Source: Salinilacustrithrix sp963747745 (lineage in GTDB: Bacteria; Actinomycetota; Acidimicrobiia; Acidimicrobiales; Salinilacustritrichaceae). From it: a DNA stretch of 64,000 nt. Under the pieces are notes generated by a model. That model did no database searches. It saw nothing but the letters and a program-made list of their open reading frames with translations, and was not told the origin of the DNA. How positions within the stretch are numbered: position 1 is the first letter of the stretch; every line of letters starts with the position of its first letter. Shown in pieces: positions 58,384-64,000 of the stretch. The position numbers and the translations under genes are program-made. Location of the stretch: contig CAVVGJ010000022.1 of NCBI GenBank assembly GCA_963747745.1, forward strand, positions 1-64,000, in the 5' to 3' direction.

Positions 58384-59163
58384 TCACCCGTCCCGGAAGG
58401 CCCGGTACCACGCCCGCCAGGTGGCCTTGAACGCCCGGTCGAATCGGTCGTAGTGGGCGCGGAGCTCCGGCCCGGGCCAGTCAGGGGGCACCAAGGCGGC
58501 AGGGAGCACGGGGTCGGCGACCAGGTGGCGGAGCACGGCGGCGGAGGTCATGAACGTGTCGGCCAGGGCGCCGACGTCGTGGTGGTCGAGGGCGGGCTGG
58601 GAGACCCGCATCTCCGCCAGCAGGGCGCGTGCCCCTTCGGCCCACGCATCGAGGGCGAAGGCGGCCACGAACGGCGTGACGTCGTCCGGATGTGCCCCGT
58701 GGACCCAGACGACCTGGGCGTCGACGACCGACCACGCCGCCGGCACCCGGTCCGGGTCGAGGTCGTCGGGCCGGGCCCAGACCCCCTCGCGTACCTCGGC
58801 CAGGCCGAGGCGTTCGGCCGCATCGCGGAACGATGCCCGCGCCGCGGCGGTCCGCCGCTCCGGGGTGACCAGGGCCAGCACCCAGGACCCGTCCCACGTC
58901 ATCGGCTCCGGATGGCGCGCCGCCTGTTGCCGGCCGTGCCGGGCGAGCAGCTCGCCGGCGAGCCCGTACCGGCCGCCGTCGACGACCACCTCGCCCGCCG
59001 ATGCCATCCGTGACAGCGCGGTACGGGTGGCCCCTTCGCGCAGCCCGAACAGCTCGCCCGAGCGCACGAGGGCGAGCGCGGGGAGACGGGGCGGGTCGAC
59101 GCCGAGCAGCGTGGACGCGATGACCGATCGGGCGGTCAGCGGGCGGCGGGAAGTATCACGCAT
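58384..59163 (-). CDS. PaaX-like transcriptional regulator
   Basis: 259 residues from ATG 59163. LTARSVIASTLLGVDPPRLP, GLREGATRTALSRMASAGEV and DGRYGL are the winged-helix part of PaaX (PF07848); MTWDGSWVLALVTPERRTAA, REGVWARPDDLD and the C-terminal helical end match the PaaX C-terminal domain. PaaX represses phenylacetate genes and binds phenylacetyl-CoA; relatives in actinobacteria control other acyl-CoA-linked genes. Divergent from the desaturase, whose promoter it overlaps (ATG is part of the -35), so it likely controls that gene. Confidence 0.8.
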   Translation of the reverse strand: MRDTSRRPLTARSVIASTLLGVDPPRLPALALVRSGELFGLREGATRTALSRMASAGEVVVDGGRYGLAGELLARHGRQQAARHPEPMTWDGSWVLALVTPERRTAAARASFRDAAERLGLAEVREGVWARPDDLDPDRVPAAWSVVDAQVVWVHGAHPDDVTPFVAAFALDAWAEGARALLAEMRVSQPALDHHDVGALADTFMTSAAVLRHLVADPVLPAALVPPDWPGPELRAHYDRFDRAFKATWRAWYRAFRDG

Positions 59164-59192
59164 TGTCAACACGTGTCGGAAATCTGTAAGGT
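59163..59192 (+). promoter_or_regulatory. Promoter TTGTCA-18-TAAGGT for the desaturase, leaderless
   Basis: TTGTCA (59163-59168), 18 bases, TAAGGT (59187-59192), giving a start about at the ATG of the desaturase (59199), without ribosome site. The PaaX start codon shares base 59163. The palindrome ACACGTGT (59169-59176) lies in the spacer as operator candidate. Confidence 0.55.
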
Positions 59193-59198
59193 AGCGGA

Positions 59199-60224
59199 AT
59201 GGCTCCCCCGGTTGCGGACACGGCGAATGCTGACACGGTGACGGCGACGCCGAGGACGATGGTGCCGGCCCCGTCAGCGCTGCCTGACGTGCTGCCCACC
59301 GAACGGCTGGGTGAAACGGCCAAGCCCGTCCGTGAGATCCGCGACGAGCTCCGCCGGATCGACGATGCCCGCAACGTCGGCTCGGTGGCCCTGTGCTGGC
59401 TCCAGGCTGGCGTCACCATCGGGTTCGCCCTGGTCGTCGGCCAGCCGTGGGCGTGGGTCGTCGCCTTCGTCTTGATGGGTCCGGTGCACGCCCGCTTCGC
59501 CATCCTCATGCACGAGGCGGCCCACAAGCTGCTCTTCACCGATCAGCGGGTCAACGACTGGGTCGGCAAGTGGCTGGGGGCCTATCCCGGCTTCGTGCCC
59601 ATCCAGCTCTACCGACGGGGTCACTTCGCCCACCACCGCGACGAGTTCGGCCCCGACGAGCCCGACCTCGGGCTCTACAACGGCTACCCCATCACCCGGG
59701 CGTCGATGAAGCGCAAGCTGTGGCGCGACCTGCGGGGCAACTCCGGCTGGAAGAACCTGAAGGTCCTCCTGCAGGCGGCCCGCAAGGATCAGGGCTTCGG
59801 CATCGCCCGCCAGATCGTGGCCACCCAGGTGGTGCTCGCCGCGGTCCTCTCGGTCATCGGCGTGCTCGTCGCCGGCTGGGTGGGTCTGCTCACCTATCCC
59901 GTGCTCTGGCTCGGGAGCTGGATGACCATCTGGCGGGTCATCAACCGGCTCCGCTCCATCGCCGAGCACGGCGGCATGGAGCGGTCGAAGGACCGCCGCC
60001 GCACCACCCACCACGTCGAGCAGTCGTGGCTGGCCCGGTTCTGGATCGTGCCGTTCAACACCGGCTGGCACCTCGCCCACCACGTCGACATGGGCATCCC
60101 GTTCCGGAACCTGCCCGCCCTGCACCGCGAGCTCGTCGACGCCGGCTGGGTCACGCCCGAGATCACCTACCCGAGCTACCGCGTGCTGTGGAAGGCGCTG
60201 TCCAGCCGCCCCGAGATCAGCTGA
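59199..60224 (+). CDS. Membrane fatty-acid desaturase
   Basis: 341 residues. Three His boxes for a di-iron centre: HEAAH (105-109), HFAHH (142-146) and HLAHH (291-295), with hydrophobic pairs between them (WLQAGVTIGFALVV, WVVAFVLMGPV; VVLAAVLSVIGVLVAGWVGL). This is the acyl-lipid/acyl-CoA desaturase family (also beta-carotene hydroxylase-like members). It inserts a double bond or hydroxyl into a fatty chain. Leaderless start at 59199. The AurF gene converges with an 8-bp overlap at its end; the PaaX gene diverges. Confidence 0.88.
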   Translation: MAPPVADTANADTVTATPRTMVPAPSALPDVLPTERLGETAKPVREIRDELRRIDDARNVGSVALCWLQAGVTIGFALVVGQPWAWVVAFVLMGPVHARFAILMHEAAHKLLFTDQRVNDWVGKWLGAYPGFVPIQLYRRGHFAHHRDEFGPDEPDLGLYNGYPITRASMKRKLWRDLRGNSGWKNLKVLLQAARKDQGFGIARQIVATQVVLAAVLSVIGVLVAGWVGLLTYPVLWLGSWMTIWRVINRLRSIAEHGGMERSKDRRRTTHHVEQSWLARFWIVPFNTGWHLAHHVDMGIPFRNLPALHRELVDAGWVTPEITYPSYRVLWKALSSRPEIS

Positions 60225-61146
60225 CCGGCTGGCCGGCGGCGTCGACGCCGCACGTCTCCTGCCACGCCTTGGGCAGGTCGCCGCGGAACACGCCGTTGTC
60301 CATGAGCACCTTCAGCACCGGCCGGGTCGCCTGGTAGCGGATGGCGAGACGCTCGGGCGTGCGGTTGGCCGCCTTCCAGGTGTCCCACGTGGGCAGTCCG
60401 ACGGTGGCGTACACGCCGGGCTGGACGAGGAACTCGAACATCTGGCGGACGATGTAGGGCCCGATGGCGCGGACGGCGAAGCGGTCCTGCCAGCTCGCTT
60501 CGGCCCACACCTCACCGAACATGGCCCGGGCGAAGCTGAGGTGCCGGGCCTCCTCCTGGCGGTGGTACCGGCTGACCTCCTTGATGAAGGGGTCGGTGTC
60601 GGGATGCTCGGACGCCAGCTTCTGGAACAGGTCGGGTGCTTCCTCGCCGGCGAGGACGAGGGTGAACAGCAGAGCGGGCCGGGCCGGGATCTGGCGCATC
60701 CCGAACTCCTCGAGCTTGCGGAAGATCCACTTGTCCATCGACGACGGCGCCTGGGGCTGCAGCTGCTGGAGCACCCGCACGAAGAGCCGGGAGTGGCGGG
60801 TCTCCTCGCCGATCTCGTGGAGCATGTAGGTGACCCGGGGGTCGGTCAGATCCGCCGTGGTGGCGATGAGCCTCGAGAAGCCCATGTTCAGCACCGACTC
60901 GAAGCGCAGGCCGTTGTCGAAGATCGAGGCCAGCTCCTCGCGGGCCAGGGTGCGCTTCTGCTCCGGCGTGAGGTCGAGGCCGAGGCCGGCCACCGACAGC
61001 AGCTCGTCGGGCAGCACCTGGGTGTCGAGGTCGAGCGCGCCCGGCACGTCGGTGTCGGGTTCGATGATCCGGTTGGCCGACGCGGTGTTCAGCCGCTCGA
61101 TGCGGCGGCTGGCGGGATCGACACGGGGTTCGTCGGTGATGCTCAC
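60217..61146 (-). CDS. AurF-like diiron oxygenase
   Basis: 309 residues from GTG 61146 with GAGGAGGG eight bases upstream. Metal motifs are EELASIF then HEIGEETRHSRLF near residue 115 and HRQEEARHLSFAR near 195, the E...ExxH pairs of a ferritin-like dimetal centre. This matches the AurF/PF11583 family (p-aminobenzoate N-oxygenase and relatives), also resembling small acyl carrier-linked desaturase-like oxygenases. Probable role: oxygenation of an amine or fatty substrate. Converges with the desaturase by 8 bp. Confidence 0.78.
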   Translation of the reverse strand: MSITDEPRVDPASRRIERLNTASANRIIEPDTDVPGALDLDTQVLPDELLSVAGLGLDLTPEQKRTLAREELASIFDNGLRFESVLNMGFSRLIATTADLTDPRVTYMLHEIGEETRHSRLFVRVLQQLQPQAPSSMDKWIFRKLEEFGMRQIPARPALLFTLVLAGEEAPDLFQKLASEHPDTDPFIKEVSRYHRQEEARHLSFARAMFGEVWAEASWQDRFAVRAIGPYIVRQMFEFLVQPGVYATVGLPTWDTWKAANRTPERLAIRYQATRPVLKVLMDNGVFRGDLPKAWQETCGVDAAGQPVS

Positions 61147-61271
61147 GGTTCCCTCCTCGACGGAGCACGACTTTGTTACTCCGGGTATTCGCCGGCCGGA
61201 AGCCCGACCCCTGTCGATCGACACTGTGAGATCGGGCACGTCTCTCCAACCGGATGGTTAGGGTCCTCGGC

Positions 61272-62099
61272 ATGCCCGCATCCTCGGACCGAGACACGCT
61301 CGTCGCCGCCCTGAACGACGAGTTCGACGCCCTCCTCGAACTGGGTCGCGACCTGAGCCCCGAGCAGTGGGACACCCCGAGCGAGGTGCCGGGCTGGACG
61401 GTCAAGGACAACTTCAGCCACGTCATCGGCACCGAGCTCATGCTGCTCGGCCGCCCTGACGAGACGATCGACGTCGGCGACCCGGCCCACATCCACAACG
61501 ACATCGGGAAGTTCAACGAGGTCGCGGTCGCCACCCGCCGCGACCGCTCGGGCCAGGAGGTCCTGGCCGAGTTCGCCCTCGTGGCCGGCGAGCGCAAGGC
61601 GGCGCTGGCGGCCATGACCGAGGAGGACTTCGACGCCGAGTCGTTCACCCCTGCCGGCCAGGACACCTACGGCCGATTCATGCAGATCCGCGTGTTCGAC
61701 TGCTGGATCCACGAGCAGGACTGCCGCGAGGCGCTGGGGATCCCCGGTCACCAGTCGGGGCCGGCGGCCGAGGTGACGCTCGACGAGATGACCACCGCCA
61801 TGGGTTTCGTCGTGGGCAAGAAGGCAGGCGCCGCCGAGGGTCAGTCGGTCCGGTTGCGGCTCACCGGTCCCGCCGGCGAGTCGGATCCGATGCGCACCAT
61901 CGACGTGCGCGTCGACGGCCGGGCGGCCGTGGTCCACGATCTCGACGAGCCCACCACCACCATCACCCTGCCGATGACGCTGTGGGTCCGCTACGCGGCC
62001 GGACGCCGCTCGGGCGACCCCTCGCACCCCGACGTGACGATCGAGGGCGACGGCGATCTGGGCCGCTCGGTCATCGAGCACGCGGCCTACACCATCTAG
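61272..62099 (+). CDS. Maleylpyruvate isomerase-like DinB family protein
   Basis: 275 residues. WDTPSEVPGWTVKDNFSHVI is the mycothiol-dependent isomerase signature with GW and the first metal His, followed by FDCWIHEQDCREALGI with the second and third metal His region; the C-terminal ~110 residues (RTIDVRVDGRAAVVHDLDEP, LWVRYAAGRRSGDPSHP) are the SCP2-like second domain of the TIGR03083 group. The protein is a presumed mycothiol-dependent enzyme. ATG 61272 used; an ATG six codons earlier is possible. Confidence 0.8.
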   Translation: MPASSDRDTLVAALNDEFDALLELGRDLSPEQWDTPSEVPGWTVKDNFSHVIGTELMLLGRPDETIDVGDPAHIHNDIGKFNEVAVATRRDRSGQEVLAEFALVAGERKAALAAMTEEDFDAESFTPAGQDTYGRFMQIRVFDCWIHEQDCREALGIPGHQSGPAAEVTLDEMTTAMGFVVGKKAGAAEGQSVRLRLTGPAGESDPMRTIDVRVDGRAAVVHDLDEPTTTITLPMTLWVRYAAGRRSGDPSHPDVTIEGDGDLGRSVIEHAAYTI

Positions 62100-62209
62100 T
62101 CAGAATCTCGACAGCCGTCCCCTCACCTTTGCGCCAGTGGGGACGGCTGCTAGGAAGTGACGCCGGTGACCACAATGGATGGACCCTCCCACCCGACTGG
62201 AGCCACGGG

Positions 62210-62875
62210 ATGCACGTGATCGTCGTCGGCTGCGGCCGGGTCGGCACCGGGCTCGCCACCGATCTCGATGCCGCGGGGCATTCGGTGGTGGTGATCGATC
62301 GCAATCCGGACGCCTTCCGCCGCCTGCCCGACAGCTTCGGTGGGTCCACCGCGGTGGGAGTGGGCTTCGATCGGGACCTGCTCGTCTCGGCCGGCATCGA
62401 GCGGGCTGACGCGGTGGCGGCGGTCACGAGCGGCGACAACTCCAACATCGTGGTGGCCCGCGTCGCCCACGAGAGCTTCGAGGTCGAGCGGGTGGTGGCT
62501 CGCATCTACGACCCGGCCCGGGCCCGGATCTACCAGCGCCTCGGGGTCGCCACCGTGGCCACCTCCCGCTGGACGGTCGACCAGGTCATGCGCCGGATCG
62601 ATCCCGACGAACACGCCACCGAGTGGACCGATCCGTCGGGCGAGGTGGTCCTCACCGGGCAGCCCCTGCCCCGCGAGCTGGCCGGCGTCGCCGTGGGCGA
62701 CATCGAGCTCGGAGAGGTCGCCCGCATCGTGGCCGTCAGCCGCGGTGGCACAGCCCAGCTGTGCCAGCCCGACCTCGTCCTGCAGGAAGGCGATCTCGTG
62801 TACTTCGCAGCGGCCGCCGACCAGCTCGAGGAGCTGTCCGACCGATTCCACGCCGCAGCCGGAGGTGGACACTGA
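62210..62875 (+). CDS. trkA: TrkA potassium-uptake regulator, first copy
   Basis: 221 residues. VIVVGCGRVGTGLATDLDAA is the Rossmann NAD-binding glycine loop of an RCK domain, followed by VVVIDRNPDAFRRLPDSF; the C-terminal RCK_C has VAVGDIELGEVARIVAVSR and LQEGDLVYFAAAADQLEEL. TrkA proteins bind NAD(H) and gate the TrkH/KtrB potassium channel. The next gene is a second TrkA, overlapping by one base (TGATG). This pair and the downstream OB-fold gene match the ceoB-ceoC-Rv2694c order of Mycobacterium. The channel protein itself is not in the window. Confidence 0.9.
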   Translation: MHVIVVGCGRVGTGLATDLDAAGHSVVVIDRNPDAFRRLPDSFGGSTAVGVGFDRDLLVSAGIERADAVAAVTSGDNSNIVVARVAHESFEVERVVARIYDPARARIYQRLGVATVATSRWTVDQVMRRIDPDEHATEWTDPSGEVVLTGQPLPRELAGVAVGDIELGEVARIVAVSRGGTAQLCQPDLVLQEGDLVYFAAAADQLEELSDRFHAAAGGGH

Positions 62876-63558
62876 TGCGTGTCATCGTGGCCGGGGGTGG
62901 GAACGTCGGCTCGTTCATCGTGTCCCAGCTGGCGGCGGCCGGCCACGAGCTGACCGTCATCGACGTCGATCCGCACCACGTCGCCGCGGTCGAGGCGGCC
63001 GGGACCACCTTCGGCGCCACGTGGCGGGCCGGCGACGCCTGCGAGCCGAGGATGCTGGCCGAGATCGGCGTGGCGGACGCCGACGTGCTCGTCGCCGTCA
63101 CCGGCGACGACGAGGACAACCTGGTGATCTCGCTGCTGGCCAAGCAGGAGTTCGGCGTCCCACGCGTCATCGGCCGGGTCAACAACCCGGCCAACGAGTG
63201 GATGTTCAACGACAACTGGGGTGTCGACGTCAGCGTGTCGACCCCGCACCTGCTCACCGCCCTGGTCGAGGAGGCGGTCTCGGTGGGCACCCTGGTCCGG
63301 CTGCTCAGCTTCGAGCAGGGCAAGGCGTCGCTGATCGAGACGACGCTGGCCCCCGATGCCCCGGTGATCGACCGCGACCTGGCCGAGTGCGGCTTTCCTC
63401 GCGACAGCACGGTGGTGGCCGTCCTGCGACGCGACACCGTCGTGGTGCCCCGGGGCGACACCGTCTTCCACGAGGGCGACGAGGTGCTGGTGCTGGTGAC
63501 CCCGGACAGCGAATCCGAGGTCCGGGCCCTGCTGACCAGCCCGAAGCCGTCCGTCTAG
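62875..63558 (+). CDS. trkA: TrkA potassium-uptake regulator, second copy
   Basis: 227 residues. VIVAGGGNVGSFIVSQLAAA is the NAD-binding loop, VIGRVNNPANEWMFNDNWGV the following RCK motif, and VLVTPDSESEVRALL the end of RCK_C. ATG is coupled to the first copy (TGATG). The two subunits presumably form a heteromeric ring that regulates K+ uptake with a membrane channel encoded elsewhere. Its stop overlaps the end of the convergent OB-fold gene by 4 bp. Confidence 0.9.
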   Translation: MRVIVAGGGNVGSFIVSQLAAAGHELTVIDVDPHHVAAVEAAGTTFGATWRAGDACEPRMLAEIGVADADVLVAVTGDDEDNLVISLLAKQEFGVPRVIGRVNNPANEWMFNDNWGVDVSVSTPHLLTALVEEAVSVGTLVRLLSFEQGKASLIETTLAPDAPVIDRDLAECGFPRDSTVVAVLRRDTVVVPRGDTVFHEGDEVLVLVTPDSESEVRALLTSPKPSV

Positions 63559-63911
63559 GAGCGCAGCAGCGTGTACGCCGGGTTGACGAAGACCAAGCGG
63601 TTGCGGTCGCGCCGCCCGAGGCCCTCGAGCAGCAGCTGCCGTCCGGGGGTGATGCCGCCGATGGCCCGCCGCCCGGTGAAGATGGCGAGCGCACGCCCCG
63701 TACCGTCGTGCACGGTGACCTCCAGCGACGGTGAGCCGGCTCTCGGCACCACCTGCACGCCCTGGACCTCGCCGCCCACGGTCGTCACCCGGCGGTCCAC
63801 GGCGTCGGCGATGTGGACCGCCCCGTGTTCCTCCCACGATCCGCGGAGCGACTCGTGGTGGAGCTCCTCGGTGGTGGCCGTCAGCCGCTTGCGCACCTCA
63901 CGCAGACCCAT
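63555..63911 (-). CDS. OB-fold nucleic-acid-binding protein
   Basis: 118 residues. GGEVQGVQVVPRAGSPSLEV, GTGRALAIFTGRRAIGGITP and GRQLLLEGLGRRDRNRLVFV give the five-strand OB fold of an RPA/tRNA-anticodon-binding type domain. In Mycobacterium a like-sized OB protein (Rv2694c) lies beside the trkA pair, so the arrangement is conserved. Nucleic acid binding is presumed. Convergent with trkA, 4-bp overlap. Confidence 0.8.
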   Translation of the reverse strand: MGLREVRKRLTATTEELHHESLRGSWEEHGAVHIADAVDRRVTTVGGEVQGVQVVPRAGSPSLEVTVHDGTGRALAIFTGRRAIGGITPGRQLLLEGLGRRDRNRLVFVNPAYTLLRS

Positions 63912-63938
63912 GGCCCCATCCTGGCAGGTGATTCGCTG

Positions 63939-64000
63939 ATGTTCCCCGTCCTCAAGCGCGTCGTGGTGGGGAGCCCGCTGGCCTCGAGCGAGGAATCGCA
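63939..64000 (+). CDS. N-terminus of an APC-family amino-acid/K+ permease, cut by the window edge
   Basis: From ATG 63939 the frame reads MFPVLKRVVVGSPLASSEES and continues past the end. The form (LKRVLVGxPL, then EExLxKRLALPVFASDALSS in relatives) is the N-terminus of APC-superfamily permeases that in actinobacteria lie beside trkA. Only about 20 residues are visible, so substrate and helices cannot be seen. Confidence 0.55.
   Translation, partial: MFPVLKRVVVGSPLASSEES

Noticed and set aside
1..64000. tRNA, rRNA, riboswitch, CRISPR, integrase or transposase
   Set aside because: I looked for cloverleaf-like and conserved rRNA words, regular spacer-repeat arrays and DDE or tyrosine-recombinase motifs and saw none. 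A tRNAscan or Rfam search would be needed to exclude weak cases.

Overview
The window is 64 kb of very GC-rich chromosomal DNA with dense, mostly short-spaced genes, many GTG starts and frequent 4-bp ATGA/GTGA overlaps. The gene content points to an actinobacterium: DinB/maleylpyruvate-isomerase-type (mycothiol-linked) proteins, an F420/PPOX-type flavoprotein, a wax-ester-synthase/DGAT acyltransferase, a SigE-type ECF sigma factor, an EF-G2-like GTPase, and a trkA-trkA-OB-fold-permease block whose order resembles the ceoB/ceoC neighbourhood of Mycobacterium. The mix of P450, CoxL-like molybdoenzyme, thiolase, crotonase and amidohydrolase genes would fit an Acidimicrobiia-like (Iamia/Ilumatobacter type) soil or marine actinobacterium. 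That placement is inference from gene content only. I see no rRNA, tRNA, CRISPR array, transposase, integrase or phage gene.

Layout. 1-5.7 kb is the accessory, rearranged part: a deletion-derived pentapeptide/DinB remnant, three paralogous small coiled-coil/membrane proteins (two intact, one frameshifted), a duplicated small gene, a VapBC toxin-antitoxin pair plus a PF10118 diiron-type hydrolase lying between ~125-bp direct repeats, a TetR-like gene, and a leaderless membrane-protein/XRE-regulator pair closed by a good terminator. 5.7-16.7 kb holds DUF1330, F420/PPOX, HAD phosphatase, an orphan CoxL-like molybdenum hydroxylase with a bicupin-like partner, a DUF5655 protein, a P450-haloalkane dehalogenase pair, DUF2786, CopD-like and DUF4389 proteins. 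16.7-24.9 kb holds thiolase, class III nucleotide cyclase, a frameshifted GT39 glycosyltransferase, an acyl-CoA synthetase, a CDF metal exporter, an alpha/beta hydrolase and a methyltransferase.

24.9-37.5 kb holds a macro-domain protein next to an EF-G paralogue, an ECF sigma factor coupled to a membrane-anchored Ig-like regulator, crotonase, a frameshifted DUF2817 peptidase, GNAT, MFS, amidohydrolase, ParB-like, histidine phosphatase and two divergent DinB-superfamily genes. 37.5-41 kb is an ABC-2 exporter operon ending with its own TetR regulator. 41-50 kb holds a large SARP/AAA regulator, a 2OG dioxygenase, PLP enzyme, flavodoxin-like reductase and WS/DGAT. 50-54 kb holds an SNF2 helicase with a SWIM-finger partner and FKBP. 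54-64 kb holds TVP38-like membrane protein, IPNS-like oxygenase, lipoprotein hydrolase, ETHE1-like MBL protein, a CAP-domain secreted protein, PaaX-like regulator divergent from a leaderless fatty-acid desaturase, an AurF-like diiron oxygenase, and the Trk potassium-uptake regulators.

The metabolic theme is lipid and xenobiotic handling: acyl-CoA activation, thiolase and crotonase steps, oxygenation (P450, AurF, 2OG, desaturase), dehalogenation and storage-lipid synthesis, with several paired regulators. Three genes carry single-base indels in G-rich runs (near 5530, 19405 and 30555). They may be true pseudogenes or sequence errors. Promoter, operator and terminator calls below are pattern matches read by eye. 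Family assignments are from recognisable motifs, not from database searches.
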